Shown piece after piece: positions 1-9,078 of a stretch of DNA of 64,000 bases. Numbering within the stretch: position 1 is the first letter of the stretch; each line of letters starts with the position of its first letter. Where the stretch lies: positions 1 to 64,000 of the forward strand of contig JAFKEW010000051.1 of the NCBI GenBank assembly GCA_017308375.1, written 5' to 3'. The DNA is from Alphaproteobacteria bacterium (lineage in GTDB: Bacteria; Pseudomonadota; Alphaproteobacteria; Micropepsales; Micropepsaceae). Below the pieces are notes generated by a model. That model searched no databases and was not told where the DNA came from. It saw only the letters and a program-made list of their open reading frames with translations. A program made the position numbers and the translations under genes.

Positions 1-18
1 ACGCCGCGCAATCGCTTG

Positions 19-468
19 TCACCCCGTCGGCGGGATACGAAGCATGCGCCGTTCTGCCATCGCGGCCAGGCTTTCCCAGATCTGTTTTGCGGCGGCTTGT
101 GCTTCCGGGCTTGCCTGCGTTTCCAGTGCGCATTGCAGCCGGATCAGCAGGGATTTCAGCGTGTTGTTCGCGGCGTTCAGCGCGCTGATGGTCAGCGTTT
201 GGTCTCTTTCCGCCGCTGCATCGCTGAGGGCCTGCGTAAGGGTGGCATCGCCCGCGCTTGGGGCATGGCGCGCCAGCAATGTGCGAAGCTCTTTGTTCTC
301 CCGTGCGCGGATTTCCGCACCGTGCTCGTATTCCTGCGCGGCGAAAATGGTCAGCATCGCGTTCAGGGATGCGGTGCTGCGGGCGTAATCCGCCGCAAGC
401 TGTGGCGCCAGTTCGCCAAGCCACTGGCCTGCGCAGAAGTTCAGAATCTGATCGGCTTCCGGTCTCAT
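19..468 (-). CDS. Conserved hypothetical protein encoded after a phosphotransferase
   Basis: I do not recognise a named family. The 149-residue product has no signal peptide or membrane segment and is alanine-rich and apparently mostly helical, so it is probably a small soluble cytoplasmic protein. Its ATG overlaps the stop codon of the upstream phosphotransferase gene (ATGA-type 4-nt overlap), so the two are translationally coupled and this is the last visible gene of a three-gene minus-strand operon with the genes at 465 and 1490. The tight coupling suggests it assists or accompanies the kinase, but that is inference only. The stop lies 18 nt from the left window edge. Confidence 0.8.
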   Translation of the reverse strand: MRPEADQILNFCAGQWLGELAPQLAADYARSTASLNAMLTIFAAQEYEHGAEIRARENKELRTLLARHAPSAGDATLTQALSDAAAERDQTLTISALNAANNTLKSLLIRLQCALETQASPEAQAAAKQIWESLAAMAERRMLRIPPTG

Positions 469-1493
469 GCCGCCAGCGCCTTCATCCGGTCAGCCAGAAC
501 CTTGTTGTGAAAGGCAAGGCAATACCAGCCCGAAAAAGCGTTCACCGGGTCGGTATTGCGGCCTTCGGCGTATTCGCGCGCGGCGGAAAGCCAGATCGCG
601 GCGCCTTTGACGCTGGCAAATATCTCCCACCACAGAAGCGCACCGGGTTCGGCTTTCAATCCGCTTGTCTTTTCCCACAGTGCAATCGCCTCTGCACGCG
701 CAATGGTGCCAGCGGGATGTGTGGGGTCGCCATGGCTCCATAACGGATCGATTAGCCAGCCGAGGTCCTCCAGCGGGTCGCCCAGATGCGCCATTTCCCA
801 ATCAAGGATCGCGCGGATATTGCCGTCCGCGTCGTAAAGGAAATTCCCGGTGCGGTAGTCGCCATGCACCACCGCCAGCTTTTGCGCCGGCGGCGGCGGA
901 TTGCGCTTCAGCCAGCGCAGCGCGCCCTGCACGATCGGCTGCGGCTCCAGTGCGTCTTCGGCAATGACCTTTTCCCAACGCTCCGTTTCGTGACGCCAGC
1001 ATTGGCTCACGTCCTTGGCGCCGTCGAAATCGGCAAGCCCGATGGCATCCACATCGGCGCCCGCAATCCGTCCTAGAATGGTGAAAAGCTGGCCCCCGAT
1101 CTTTTCGCGGTTTGCGCCATAGGGGTCTGGCGTCAGGATCGAGCCGACCTGGCAATTCTCGATTTCCTCCATCACGAAAAACGGCCGCTCCAGATGGCGG
1201 CCATCGCTTTCCAGTGCAATCGGTTCCGGCACCGGCAGGCCCAGCGCATGAAAAGCCCGATAGGCGCGGAATTCGGTCTCGCGCTCGGTTTCAATCAGGC
1301 TGGCCGGCGGGTCTCGGCGCAGGATCATCGCGCGTTCGACGGCTTTGCCGTCGCGGGCATAACGGGCGCGAAAGCGATAGGTCTCCCGGCTGGCGCCGCC
1401 TGGAATGCGCGAAAGATTGCTGACACGGAGATCGCCCGCGCCCAGAAGGCCGGCCAGATAGGCTTCCAGCCGTGGCGCAAGCGTCTCGCTCAT
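465..1493 (-). CDS. Phosphotransferase family protein (APH / ACAD10-type kinase fold)
   Basis: A 342-residue soluble protein with the aminoglycoside-phosphotransferase/choline-kinase-like fold. The catalytic loop HGDYRTGN puts the catalytic Asp at about residue 212, and the metal-binding Asp is in ILDWEMAHLGDP at about 231, followed by the usual LEDLGW segment. The N-terminal lobe has a nucleotide-binding strand pattern around IPGGASRETYRF. This subfamily usually occurs in acyl-CoA or xenobiotic catabolism loci and phosphorylates small hydroxylated substrates; the substrate here cannot be read from sequence. It overlaps both neighbours by 4 nt, showing a compact operon. It should not be taken as a resistance gene. 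Confidence 0.9.
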   Translation of the reverse strand: MSETLAPRLEAYLAGLLGAGDLRVSNLSRIPGGASRETYRFRARYARDGKAVERAMILRRDPPASLIETERETEFRAYRAFHALGLPVPEPIALESDGRHLERPFFVMEEIENCQVGSILTPDPYGANREKIGGQLFTILGRIAGADVDAIGLADFDGAKDVSQCWRHETERWEKVIAEDALEPQPIVQGALRWLKRNPPPPAQKLAVVHGDYRTGNFLYDADGNIRAILDWEMAHLGDPLEDLGWLIDPLWSHGDPTHPAGTIARAEAIALWEKTSGLKAEPGALLWWEIFASVKGAAIWLSAAREYAEGRNTDPVNAFSGWYCLAFHNKVLADRMKALAA

Positions 1494-2593
1494 GGTGCCG
1501 TGTCCAGCAGATCCTTGAAACCGGATGGGCGATGCGGCCCCAGAATCAGTTGCTCCAGCACGCCGGCACCGACGCGCTCCACCCCCGGTCCGTTCAGGCG
1601 CGCGGTGACGAAAGCCTGTATATGCAGGAAGCGCGGGTCGTTTTCATTGACCGTGGCAAGATCGTAGGTGTCGTAGCCCACCGCCAGTTCACCCTTGTAC
1701 TGGCCATGGCCCCATTCGGGGTGGCCATAGCCGATGCCCGACATATAGAACTGATACAAGGGCTTCAATTCGACGCGCCATTGCCCCCCTGCCGGATCGC
1801 GGGTTTCGATCACCGCACTTTTGGCGTGCCGCGTGCCCGGCTTGAATGCCAGTTCGCTGCCGCACGATGCCATGTGAACCGGCTCGGCTTCCTCCAGCCC
1901 GCCAAGGACCGATGCGGTGTTCCACGGCGTGCCGTCGGCATTGGCATTGATGTGATAGAGCATGAAACGGTCTGGGAAATTGAGCGGCGACCACAGCCAG
2001 TAGAATTGCGGCGGCAGCGGCGGGGCGGCCGGTTGCGGATCGGAAAGCCCGATCGGGCGCACGCCCCAGGAACGGTCGCGGGTGCCAAGCACCATCTCCC
2101 GGCTCAATTCGATCGTTTTGCCGTTGATCGTAATGCTGCCTTCATAGGCTCCGTTCTGGGTCAGCCGCGTATAGTCCATCATCGTGCGCGGGCCCTGACG
2201 GAAGGTGAAACGCGGCTCCTCCACCGGTTTGGCCCGGGCGTGGAAGACCACATCGGCGTGAATGTTGTGCTCGTGATCCTGCACTTTCACGCGCAGGCTG
2301 CGTAGGGGCTCCACCACTTCGATCGTAATGGGGCCGACGCGGGTATCCATCCGCTCCATATTCAACAGGCGTGATGCGTGCAGATTGTGCTGAACCCCGT
2401 CCACGATCACGCTGAAGGCGGCATCCATCACGTTCAGATGCGGGTAAACCCCCAGCGCCGCGGCAAAGAACACAGACCCGTCCAGTGTGTAGCCGTTGAA
2501 GAAATAGCGGTCATAGAAATTCCGGTCCGTGCCAGCCGTGGCAATCGGCTCTGGCAATTGGTGTACCGGATAATCGTCGGCCCTGGTCAGCAT
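1490..2593 (-). CDS. Conserved hypothetical protein, AttH/CrtC lipocalin-like
   Basis: First gene of the phosphotransferase operon, 367 residues, no signal peptide. The sequence is rich in beta-strand-type segments with aromatic residues (Trp, Tyr, Phe) and two halves of similar character, resembling the AttH / carotenoid hydratase-like double-lipocalin proteins often found beside APH-type phosphotransferases in alphaproteobacteria. No catalytic motif is visible to me. A small hydrophobic-ligand binding or modifying role is possible but unproven. Its stop overlaps the kinase start by 4 nt. A purine-rich RBS (GGAGGTATGG) precedes the ATG. The family assignment is tentative; the reading frame itself is solid. 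Confidence 0.8.
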   Translation of the reverse strand: MLTRADDYPVHQLPEPIATAGTDRNFYDRYFFNGYTLDGSVFFAAALGVYPHLNVMDAAFSVIVDGVQHNLHASRLLNMERMDTRVGPITIEVVEPLRSLRVKVQDHEHNIHADVVFHARAKPVEEPRFTFRQGPRTMMDYTRLTQNGAYEGSITINGKTIELSREMVLGTRDRSWGVRPIGLSDPQPAAPPLPPQFYWLWSPLNFPDRFMLYHINANADGTPWNTASVLGGLEEAEPVHMASCGSELAFKPGTRHAKSAVIETRDPAGGQWRVELKPLYQFYMSGIGYGHPEWGHGQYKGELAVGYDTYDLATVNENDPRFLHIQAFVTARLNGPGVERVGAGVLEQLILGPHRPSGFKDLLDTAP

Positions 2594-2678
2594 CGTCCAT
2601 ACCTCCCGCCACGCGTCCGGACTCCGTGCCCGGCCACATCGGCGATCACATTACGGGAAAGGCGAAAGGGCGTCCGCT

Positions 2679-2972
2679 CTAGCCGCGGCTGCCGCTCCAC
2701 GGGAAGGAGCCAAAATTCCCAGCCTTCACGTTGCCGGAAATGGCGTCACCGTCCACGGCACCGCTGAACTCCAGGGTCATGGGGAAAGGTTGCGTGATCG
2801 CAACCGCCCACGACACATTATTACCGTCAACCTTGCCGGAAATGTCCTGGCTGCCCTGCTGGCCCGATTGCGTGCCGCTGAGTGCCCCACCATCGGTTTT
2901 CAGGTCCAGCGATGCCTTCTGGGCCCCCATGGGGGATTTGATCTCGATATTCCACTTGCCGCTGACGGTCAT
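2679..2972 (-). CDS. Small conserved hypothetical protein (beta-rich, about 97 aa)
   Basis: I chose the ATG at 2972 because GGGAGAA lies 6 nt upstream. An in-frame upstream start exists but would add about 22 residues of non-conserved-looking sequence. The product begins MTVSGKWNIEIKSPMG and is made of alternating hydrophilic and hydrophobic strands with repeated G-x-(S/V)-G turns, consistent with a small beta-barrel. It resembles short proteins that occur beside SDR or hydrolase genes in alphaproteobacteria, but no function is known to me. It is separated by about 85 nt from the operon to its left and probably has its own promoter. Confidence 0.7.
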   Translation of the reverse strand: MTVSGKWNIEIKSPMGAQKASLDLKTDGGALSGTQSGQQGSQDISGKVDGNNVSWAVAITQPFPMTLEFSGAVDGDAISGNVKAGNFGSFPWSGSRG

Positions 2973-3080
2973 GGCGTTCTCCCATTTATTTCGCAGGTGT
3001 ATTTTGTCGGCCAGTCTAAGGGCTGACGCACACGTCATTCAAGCGAACGGCGGCTGAATTCCGCTCGTTACGGATGGCGG

Positions 3081-3109
3081 TTGCAGCTTTGCCCACTCTT
3101 GCGTATTTT
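3081..3109 (+). promoter_or_regulatory. Putative sigma-70 promoter of tRNA-Thr
   Basis: TTGCAG at 3081-3086 and TATTTT at 3104-3109 are separated by exactly 17 nt and lie 17 nt upstream of the tRNA gene, the expected place for a stable-RNA promoter. Assignment is by eye against the -35/-10 consensus. Confidence 0.55.
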
Positions 3110-3126
3110 CCCGGCCCTTCAAGGGG

Positions 3127-3202
3127 GCCGCCTTAGCTCAGCCGGTAGAGCAACGCATTCGTAATGCGTGGGTCGGGTGTTCGAGTCACCCAGGCGGCAC
3201 CA
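3127..3202 (+). tRNA. tRNA-Thr(CGU)
   Basis: A 76-nt cloverleaf with the 3' CCA encoded. The acceptor stem GCCGCCT pairs perfectly with AGGCGGC, followed by discriminator A and CCA. The D arm is GCTC/GAGC. The anticodon stem is ACGCA/TGCGT with loop TTCGTAA, giving anticodon CGT, which reads ACG (threonine). The variable region is GGGTC, and the T arm is GGGTG-TTCGAGT-CACCC. All arms pair without mismatch, so the gene is intact. Confidence 0.97.
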
Positions 3203-3230
3203 GTTCAGCCTTGTACTCCTGTCCCCGGCG

Positions 3231-3250
3231 CACCTGCCTTTCTGCAGGTG
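3231..3250 (+). terminator. Hairpin downstream of tRNA-Thr
   Basis: CACCTGC and GCAGGTG form a perfect 7-bp stem with a 6-nt CTTTCT loop, beginning 28 nt after the tRNA. No U-run follows, so it may be a processing or Rho-assisted terminator hairpin rather than a classical one. Confidence 0.4.
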
Positions 3251-3288
3251 GCTGTACGACGCAGGCGTATCCGTTTCGATGCGGATGA

Positions 3289-3753
3289 TTACTGCCCCGT
3301 CAACACGGTTCCAATCGCGAAGCCCAACAGAATCGCGGCAGCGAAAAAATCGCTCACCATGGCTATCCATTCATTGCGGCCGCGATGGCCCGAGCGGACA
3401 TGTTCGAGGCCCGCGACGGCGTAGAATATGCCCGCGCCAATCGCGGCCGGAAGCACGAAACCCGGCATCGCGAGCGATGCCAGCCCGACAATTCCGGACG
3501 CGACATTCGCACCGCCCAGTTCTCGCACCAGGACATAAACTTCAGGGGTCTCGATGCCCATGATATCCCGGCTCGTGAAAGCGGGCTGGAAATACTGTCG
3601 AATGCCGGCCAGCAAGAGCCGCACGCCGACCGCCCAGAAGACGAACCACTTCCCGATCAGCCAAAGCAATGGCGCGTGTGTTGTCCCGGCGTCGATTGCG
3701 ATCGAGGCAACAGGCAGCACCAGCATCGTCAGGCCGACGACAAGTATGTACAT
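3289..3753 (-). CDS. DUF6790-type integral membrane protein
   Basis: The start at 3753 is chosen because GGAGGGGG precedes it; the open frame continues upstream but without protein-like composition. The 154-residue product has four hydrophobic segments (about residues 3-20, 27-47, 75-100 and 128-148), with a soluble loop containing GIETPEVYVLVRELGG between the second and third. This arrangement matches the DUF6790 family of small bacterial inner-membrane proteins, whose function is unknown. It is divergent from the S10 peptidase gene across a 305-nt gap and convergent with tRNA-Thr. Confidence 0.75.
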   Translation of the reverse strand: MYILVVGLTMLVLPVASIAIDAGTTHAPLLWLIGKWFVFWAVGVRLLLAGIRQYFQPAFTSRDIMGIETPEVYVLVRELGGANVASGIVGLASLAMPGFVLPAAIGAGIFYAVAGLEHVRSGHRGRNEWIAMVSDFFAAAILLGFAIGTVLTGQ

Positions 3754-4058
3754 GGCGGCCCCCTCCGCGAGGGTAGGACCATATCGTGACCGGTGCCGCC
3801 GCAACAAGCTGGAACGGCCCCCGGGCGCCAGGGATTCCGATAGGAGCTTTGCCCGGTTGTGGCACCGGTTCTGCTTTTGCCGATATCGTCGTGCCTGCCG
3901 CTCACCAAACTGTGACGGGCGTGGCCAGCCGGATTCTTGCAGGCCACAATCCCATCCGCTTAGTGTGCGCCGGAATTTCCGTATCGCCGCGCGATAAGGA
4001 CCCTTTTGTGCTGGTATTCGACCTGCCGACGGGGTTGCCAAATTGGGGGAAACATACC
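3754..4058. other. 305-nt divergent intergenic region
   Basis: No convincing gene. It holds the 5' regions of the divergent DUF6790 and S10 peptidase genes. A perfect 9-bp inverted repeat, ACCGGTGCC at 3789-3797 and GGCACCGGT at 3861-3869, brackets 63 nt in the middle. I could not place -35/-10 elements with confidence. Confidence 0.6.
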
Positions 4059-5672
4059 GTGAAGACTTTGGCCCTGGTGATTGCCGCACTTTGTATCGCC
4101 ACAATGCCCGCCATTGCCGCAGCCGATAGTGCTGCGAAAAAAGAACCGTCGAAGACAGACTACTTCGCCCCGACCGAACAGGTCAGCGAAGGCTCCGTTA
4201 CAGCGGGCGGCCACAGTGTTTCTTATGATGCGATTGCAGGCACCATCGTCGTCCATCCCAAAGGCTGGGACGATTTCAAGGAAATGGGCAACAAGGACGC
4301 AAAGGACGCGACGGATAAGGACAATCCGTCTGCCGAAGCCTCGATGTTTTTTACGGCCTATTTCAAGAAGGGCGCAAAGGCGGCCGACCGTCCGGTGACC
4401 TTCCTGTTCAACGGCGGTCCCGGCTCCGCAACCATGTGGCTGCATATGGGCGCGTTCGGCCCACGGCGTGTCGTCACCAATGACGATACCCATACCCCGC
4501 CTGCGCCTTATCACGTGGTGGACAACGAAGACAGCCTGCTCGACGTCAGCGATCTCGTGTTCATCGATGCGCCGGGTACCGGCTTCAGCCGGATTGCAGG
4601 CAAGGACAAGGAAAAGGCCTTTTATGGCGTGGACCCTGATGCGCATGCGTTCGCCGAATTCATCAAGGCGTTTCTCAGCCGCTATGACCGCTGGAATTCA
4701 CCCAAATATCTGTTCGGCGAAAGCTATGGCACTACACGCTCGGCGGCACTGTCGGCGCTTCTGACCGGCCACTACAACATCGAACTCAACGGTGTGATCT
4801 TGCTGTCGCAGATTTTGAGTTTCGACATGAGCGCGGACGAACCGCAGCTCAATCCCGGTGTCGATCTGCCATATCAGCTTGTGTTGCCCACTTACGCCGC
4901 AACAGCCTGGTATCACCACAAGCTGCCGCAACAGCCGGCCGCACTGGACCCGTTTCTGGCCGAGGTGGAACAGTTCGCGATGGGCGATTACGCCCACGCG
5001 CTGGCGCAAGGGGCGGCCCTCAGCGACGGCGAGCGCGATACCGTTGCCGAAAAGCTGCATCAATATACCGGCCTGCCGGTGGCCTATATCAAAAAGGCCA
5101 ATCTGCGTGTCAATGGCGGGGAGTTCGAGAAGACCCTGTTGGGCGATGACGACATGACGACCGGTCGCCTCGACACGCGCTTTTCCGGGCCGACGCTCGA
5201 TCCCCTGAGCAAGGAAGCCGAGTACGATCCGCAGGATGCTGCCATCAGTGCGGCCTATGTTGCGGCGTTCAATCAATATGTGCGCGAAGATCTGCATTAC
5301 GGCAAAGGTTTGACGTACAAGCCCGGCATCGACGGGCTGTGGCGCACCTGGGATCATCGCCATAAACCGCCGGGGTCCGACAGTGCGGCGCCTGTCGCCA
5401 CCAATGTGCTTCCGGATCTTGCCACCGCGATGAAGCTCGATCCCGATCTCAAAGTCATGCTGAATATGGGGTATTTCGATCTCGCCACCCCGTTCTTCGA
5501 GGGGATTTACGAGATGCGGCATTTGCCCATCCCGCCAAAGCTGCAGGCCAATATCAGCTACAAATTCTATGAATCGGGCCACATGGTCTATGCCCATCCC
5601 CCGGCCCTGAAGGCGCTGCATGACAATGTTGCGCAATTCATCCGTGACACCGACAATCTCTCCCGGGATTGA
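4059..5672 (+). CDS. Secreted S10 family serine carboxypeptidase
   Basis: I place the start at GTG 4059, preceded by GGGGGAAAC, which gives a 537-residue product beginning with a signal peptide (hydrophobic stretch to about residue 18, cleavage near AIAA-AD). The carboxypeptidase Y-type catalytic triad is visible: Ser222 in GESYGTTR, Asp474 in YFDLATP and His508 in SGHMVYAHP. The oxyanion-hole motif NGGPGSATMWLHMGAFGP is at about 118-135. The enzyme should trim C-terminal residues from peptides in the periplasm. The same frame is open upstream to 3786, but that part is in the control region and does not look like protein. A small lipoprotein gene follows 34 nt downstream. Confidence 0.93.
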   Translation: MKTLALVIAALCIATMPAIAAADSAAKKEPSKTDYFAPTEQVSEGSVTAGGHSVSYDAIAGTIVVHPKGWDDFKEMGNKDAKDATDKDNPSAEASMFFTAYFKKGAKAADRPVTFLFNGGPGSATMWLHMGAFGPRRVVTNDDTHTPPAPYHVVDNEDSLLDVSDLVFIDAPGTGFSRIAGKDKEKAFYGVDPDAHAFAEFIKAFLSRYDRWNSPKYLFGESYGTTRSAALSALLTGHYNIELNGVILLSQILSFDMSADEPQLNPGVDLPYQLVLPTYAATAWYHHKLPQQPAALDPFLAEVEQFAMGDYAHALAQGAALSDGERDTVAEKLHQYTGLPVAYIKKANLRVNGGEFEKTLLGDDDMTTGRLDTRFSGPTLDPLSKEAEYDPQDAAISAAYVAAFNQYVREDLHYGKGLTYKPGIDGLWRTWDHRHKPPGSDSAAPVATNVLPDLATAMKLDPDLKVMLNMGYFDLATPFFEGIYEMRHLPIPPKLQANISYKFYESGHMVYAHPPALKALHDNVAQFIRDTDNLSRD

Positions 5673-5706
5673 GGTATCGCGAAGATTGCTGCCGGTGGGG
5701 GACGGG

Positions 5707-6132
5707 ATGAGGTCACGCGCGATTGTGCCTGCTCTGGCGGTAGCGCTTCTGCTGCCGTTCGGTGCGTGCGCGCCCGCTTTGCATCCGGTCTGTGCCGCGG
5801 GCACGGATGAAGCGCTGACCAGTGTGCAATTGTTCTTCGGCCGTGCGATCGCGGGCCGGGCCGATGTCAGCGATGCGGAATGGTCTTCATTTGCAGCGGA
5901 GGTTTTGACCCCCGCTTTTCCCGATGGCTTCACGGTCACCCGCGGCATCGGGCAATGGCGCGATCCCGGAACCGGCGCAATCGTGCAAGAGGGGAGTATG
6001 ATCGTGCTGATCGCGGCACGGCCTGATGGCGATCTTTTCCGCCGGGTGGAACAGGTGAAGGCCGCCTATCGCGCACGCTTTCACCAGCAATCGGTGGGGC
6101 AACTCGTCACCCCGGCGTGCGGCAGTTTTTAA
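5707..6132 (+). CDS. DUF3574 domain lipoprotein
   Basis: A 141-residue product from ATG 5707. It has an N-terminal signal with a lipobox-like LPFGAC segment ending at Cys20. The body matches the DUF3574 pattern: LFFGRAIAGRADVSDAEW, then LTPAFPDGFTVTRGIGQW and a GSMIVLIA strand. DUF3574 proteins are small periplasmic/outer-membrane proteins of unknown role. It lies directly after the S10 peptidase gene and may be cotranscribed with it. Its TAA stop overlaps the stop of the convergent cydX gene by 4 nt. Confidence 0.85.
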   Translation: MRSRAIVPALAVALLLPFGACAPALHPVCAAGTDEALTSVQLFFGRAIAGRADVSDAEWSSFAAEVLTPAFPDGFTVTRGIGQWRDPGTGAIVQEGSMIVLIAARPDGDLFRRVEQVKAAYRARFHQQSVGQLVTPACGSF

Positions 6133-6227
6133 TCCGGCTCCTCGTCGCGCGCTTCCAGCCACATGGCGTTCAGGATGGCGAAGGTGCAGGCAAAGCCGAG
6201 GCCGAGAACCCAGGAAAAATACCACAT
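6129..6227 (-). CDS. cydX: Cytochrome bd oxidase small subunit CydX
   Basis: A 32-codon gene starting ATG at 6227 with AGGAG 9 nt upstream, 12 nt after the cydB stop. The product, MWYFSWVLGLGFACTFAILN followed by AMWLEARDEEPD, is a typical CydX: one transmembrane helix, the conserved N-terminal MWYF(S/A)W motif, an internal AxxxAMW segment and an acidic C-terminus. CydX associates with CydA/CydB and stabilises the heme b595/d site in characterised bd oxidases. It completes the minus-strand cydA-cydB-cydX operon and overlaps the stop codon of the opposite DUF3574 gene by 4 nt. Confidence 0.95.
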   Translation of the reverse strand: MWYFSWVLGLGFACTFAILNAMWLEARDEEPD

Positions 6228-6239
6228 GGCATCGCGCTC

Positions 6240-7370
6240 CTAATAGGCGTGCTTCGAACTGTCGGTCACATCGTTTTCCCGTACGGGCCCTCGCATCACG
6301 CGATAGACCCAGGCGGTATAGGCGATGATCATCGGCAAAATCACCATCACCGACGCCAGCATCACACCCAGGGTCAGCCGGCTGGAAGACGCGTCCCAGA
6401 TTGTCAGGCTGGCATGCGGGTCAGCCGATGATGGCAGCAGGAAGGGAAAAAGGGCAGCGCCTGCCGTTGTGATCGTGCCGACCGGCACCAGCGCCGATGC
6501 GAGAAAGGCCGCCAATGGCCGGGCACGCAGCAAGGCGGCACCGCCTGCACCGGCATAAGCGATGACGACGGTCAGCCATAAAGCAGGTTGATGAAGGAAA
6601 TTCGCAAGCCAGCCGCCCGGTACAGTGCCAACCTGTTTGCCAAGCGGATTGGATGGGGCGTCGGGAACGATCGCACTCTCGATGCGATAGCCGTTCATTC
6701 TGGCTATCCAGAATCCTGCGATAGCGAACAGCACTGCAAACACAAGTGCGGCCCACGGCATGATGGCACGTGCGCGGGTCTGCACCGTGCTTTCGGTCTT
6801 CAGGTTCAACCAGCTTGCACCATGCAACACGATCATGGTGAGGCTGATGAGCCCCGCAAGCAGCGCAAAGGGGTTCAGCAGCGACAGAAGCGTGATGGTG
6901 GAATGAAAGCGCAAATCGCTGTCGAACCCGAAGGGCACGCCCAGAAACAGATTGCCGAAGGCAACGCCGAATACCAGCGCCGGCACGACGCCGCCGGAAA
7001 ACAGGGCCCAATCCCAGAAGCTGCGCCAAAGCGGATTGTCGATCTTGCCGCGGAATTTGAATCCCACCGGGCGCAGGATCAATGTCGCCAGCACAAGGAA
7101 CATCGCGAGATAGAAGCCGGAGAAACTCGCCGCATAGAGCGCGGGCCACGCCGCGAAAATGGCGCCGCCGCCTAGAATGAACCAGACCTGATTGCCTTCC
7201 CAGACCGGGCCGACCGTGTTGATGGCGATGCGCCGTTCGATATCGTTGCGCCCGACAAAGGGCAGAAGTGCTGCGGTGCCGAGATCGAATCCGTCCATCA
7301 CCGCAAAGCCGATCAGAAGAATGCCGAGAATGGCCCACCACAGCAGCCGCAGGATTTCATAGTCGAGCAT
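6240..7370 (-). CDS. cydB: Cytochrome bd ubiquinol oxidase subunit II
   Basis: A 376-residue integral membrane protein with about eight to nine hydrophobic helices, beginning [21 protein letters not shown]. The [20 protein letters not shown] segment near residue 57 is characteristic of CydB, as are VMDGFDLG near the N-terminus and a C-terminal helix ending in [12 protein letters not shown]. It forms the bd-type quinol oxidase with CydA, a high-affinity terminal oxidase that reduces O2 to water in the inner membrane. The start overlaps the cydA 3' end by 14 nt, so translation is coupled. cydX follows. Confidence 0.97.
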   Translation of the reverse strand: MLDYEILRLLWWAILGILLIGFAVMDGFDLGTAALLPFVGRNDIERRIAINTVGPVWEGNQVWFILGGGAIFAAWPALYAASFSGFYLAMFLVLATLILRPVGFKFRGKIDNPLWRSFWDWALFSGGVVPALVFGVAFGNLFLGVPFGFDSDLRFHSTITLLSLLNPFALLAGLISLTMIVLHGASWLNLKTESTVQTRARAIMPWAALVFAVLFAIAGFWIARMNGYRIESAIVPDAPSNPLGKQVGTVPGGWLANFLHQPALWLTVVIAYAGAGGAALLRARPLAAFLASALVPVGTITTAGAALFPFLLPSSADPHASLTIWDASSSRLTLGVMLASVMVILPMIIAYTAWVYRVMRGPVRENDVTDSSKHAY

Positions 7371-8925
7371 CGTTCACCTCCGCTGCCAGTTTTCGGGCGC
7401 CTGAAAACGGTATGCCGTCTCCCTCTGGCCCCAGCCGGATATATTTGATGAGCAGATAGAGGTCGGCGACCAGAAGTGCCGTATAGAACACGACGAAGCC
7501 CACCAGGCTGAACAGCACATTGCCCGCCGGCGTGGACGAGACGCCAAGGAAGGTCGGCAGGACGCCTTCGATCACCCAGGGCTGGCGGCCATATTCCGCC
7601 ACGATCCATCCCAGCTCAGCCGCGATCCACGGCATCGGCAGGCTGAGAAAACAAAGCTTCAGGAACCATCGCCAACGCTCAAGTCTGCGGTGCGCCGACA
7701 GCCAGAAGGCATAGGTGAAAAGGGCGATGAAGAAGAAGCCTAGGCCCACCATGATGCGGAACGACCAGAACAGCACCGGCACATCCGGGATTGTGCTATA
7801 GGCGGCACGTGTGATTTCCGCGCGCGTGGCATTTTCAATATCGGGACGGTAGCGTTTCAGCAGCAGCGCATAACCCAGATTGTTGATATGCGCGTCGAGC
7901 GTCCGGCGCAGGCTTTCATCTTTCGGTGCCTTCTTGATCGCTTCCAGCGCGCGGTAGGCGATAAGCCCGTCCTCGATGCGGTGATGGGCTTCTTCTACCA
8001 GTTCATTGATACCGGGAAGTGTTTTGTCGACAGAGCGTGTTGCGATCAGCCCCATCACCCAGGGGATTTTCACGGCATAGTGCGTCTGATGTGTGGAAAG
8101 GTCCGGCAGTCCGACCACGGTGAAAGACGCGGGTGCCGGTTCGGTGTCCCACATCGCCTCGATCGCGGCGAGTTTCATTTTCTGGTTTTCGCTGGCTGTG
8201 TAGCCCGACTCGTCGCCCAGGACCACGACAGACAGTGCCGATAAAAGCCCGAAACTGGCCGCCACGGTCATCGAACGCCGTGCGATCTCCACATGGCGGC
8301 CGCGCAACAGATAGTAGGCGCTGATCGACAGCACGAAGATCGCTCCGGTTACATAACCCGCGCTGACGGTGTGAACGAATTTTGCCTGCGCCACCGGGTT
8401 GAACAGCACCGCCATAAAGTCGGTCACTTCCATGCGCATGGTATCGGCGTTGAACGCCGCGCCGACAGGATACTGCATCCAGCCATTGGCGATCAGAATC
8501 CACAGCGCGGAAAGATTGGTGCCTATGGCCAGCGCCCAGGTTGCGATCAGGTGCTGCACCTTGCTCAGCCTGTCCCATGCGAAGAAGAACAGGCCGACAA
8601 AGGTTGCTTCCAGGAAGAATGCCATCAGCCCTTCAAGGGCGAGCGGGGTACCGAAAATGTCACCGACGTAGTGGGAATAGTAGGCCCAGTTGGTTCCGAA
8701 CTGGAACTCCATGGTGATGCCGGTGGCAACGCCCATGGCGAAGTTGATGCCGAACAGAATGCCCCAGAATTTTGTGATGTCGCGCCAGATCGGCTTGCCC
8801 GTCATCACGTAAACCGACTCCATGATGGCCAGCAGGACCGCAAGGCCCAGCGTCAACGGTACGAATAGAAAATGGTAGAGTGCGGTGACCGCGAATTGCA
8901 GGCGCGAAAGCTCGACAATATCCAT
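7357..8925 (-). CDS. cydA: Cytochrome bd ubiquinol oxidase subunit I
   Basis: A 522-residue heme-binding subunit. The N-terminal [20 protein letters not shown] contains the conserved axial His at residue 18. [13 protein letters not shown] (about residues 392-404 by eye) is the signature near the heme d / quinol site, and the periplasmic Q-loop region lies between the hydrophobic helices. The spacing suggests a short-Q-loop (non-E. coli) type, though this would need alignment. Quinol is oxidised here and O2 reduced. It is preceded by a tiny CydP-like gene and followed by cydB and cydX, so the bd oxidase is encoded with both kinds of accessory small subunit. Confidence 0.97.
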   Translation of the reverse strand: MDIVELSRLQFAVTALYHFLFVPLTLGLAVLLAIMESVYVMTGKPIWRDITKFWGILFGINFAMGVATGITMEFQFGTNWAYYSHYVGDIFGTPLALEGLMAFFLEATFVGLFFFAWDRLSKVQHLIATWALAIGTNLSALWILIANGWMQYPVGAAFNADTMRMEVTDFMAVLFNPVAQAKFVHTVSAGYVTGAIFVLSISAYYLLRGRHVEIARRSMTVAASFGLLSALSVVVLGDESGYTASENQKMKLAAIEAMWDTEPAPASFTVVGLPDLSTHQTHYAVKIPWVMGLIATRSVDKTLPGINELVEEAHHRIEDGLIAYRALEAIKKAPKDESLRRTLDAHINNLGYALLLKRYRPDIENATRAEITRAAYSTIPDVPVLFWSFRIMVGLGFFFIALFTYAFWLSAHRRLERWRWFLKLCFLSLPMPWIAAELGWIVAEYGRQPWVIEGVLPTFLGVSSTPAGNVLFSLVGFVVFYTALLVADLYLLIKYIRLGPEGDGIPFSGARKLAAEVNDARL

Positions 8926-8934
8926 TGGGAAACC

Positions 8935-9078
8935 TCAAGGGATGCTGTTGTCCAACAAATGGGCGGTTATGGCGGCGCTGTCCGGCGCCGGCGGCCGCAC
9001 GGGGGCGAAAAAGAGCTGGTAGAGAATGAAAAGCGCGATCAGCTTGATGCCGACCAGAAGGATGATCTCGCGGCGCAA
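8935..9078 (-). CDS. Putative small cytochrome oxidase subunit CydP-like, start uncertain
   Basis: A short frame ending TGA at 8935-8937, 9 nt before cydA. The core is RREIILLVGIKLIALFILYQ, then LFFAPVRPPAPD and a short tail: one transmembrane helix preceded by Arg-Arg-Glu, the pattern of the CydP small subunits found beside bd oxidase genes in proteobacteria. The only conventional start in frame is TTG at 9078 (47 residues) and it lacks an RBS. A good Shine-Dalgarno, AGGGGA at 9119-9124, sits 7 nt before an in-frame ATT at 9111, which would give a 58-residue product beginning ISGSTPILPRAL. No in-frame ATG or GTG exists upstream of the core. I list the conservative start. Confidence 0.65.
   Translation of the reverse strand: MRREIILLVGIKLIALFILYQLFFAPVRPPAPDSAAITAHLLDNSIP

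Noticed and set aside
465-1493. Antibiotic resistance phosphotransferase
   Set aside because: Fold is shared, but the sequence and operon context match the catabolic/ACAD10-like subgroup, not known resistance enzymes.
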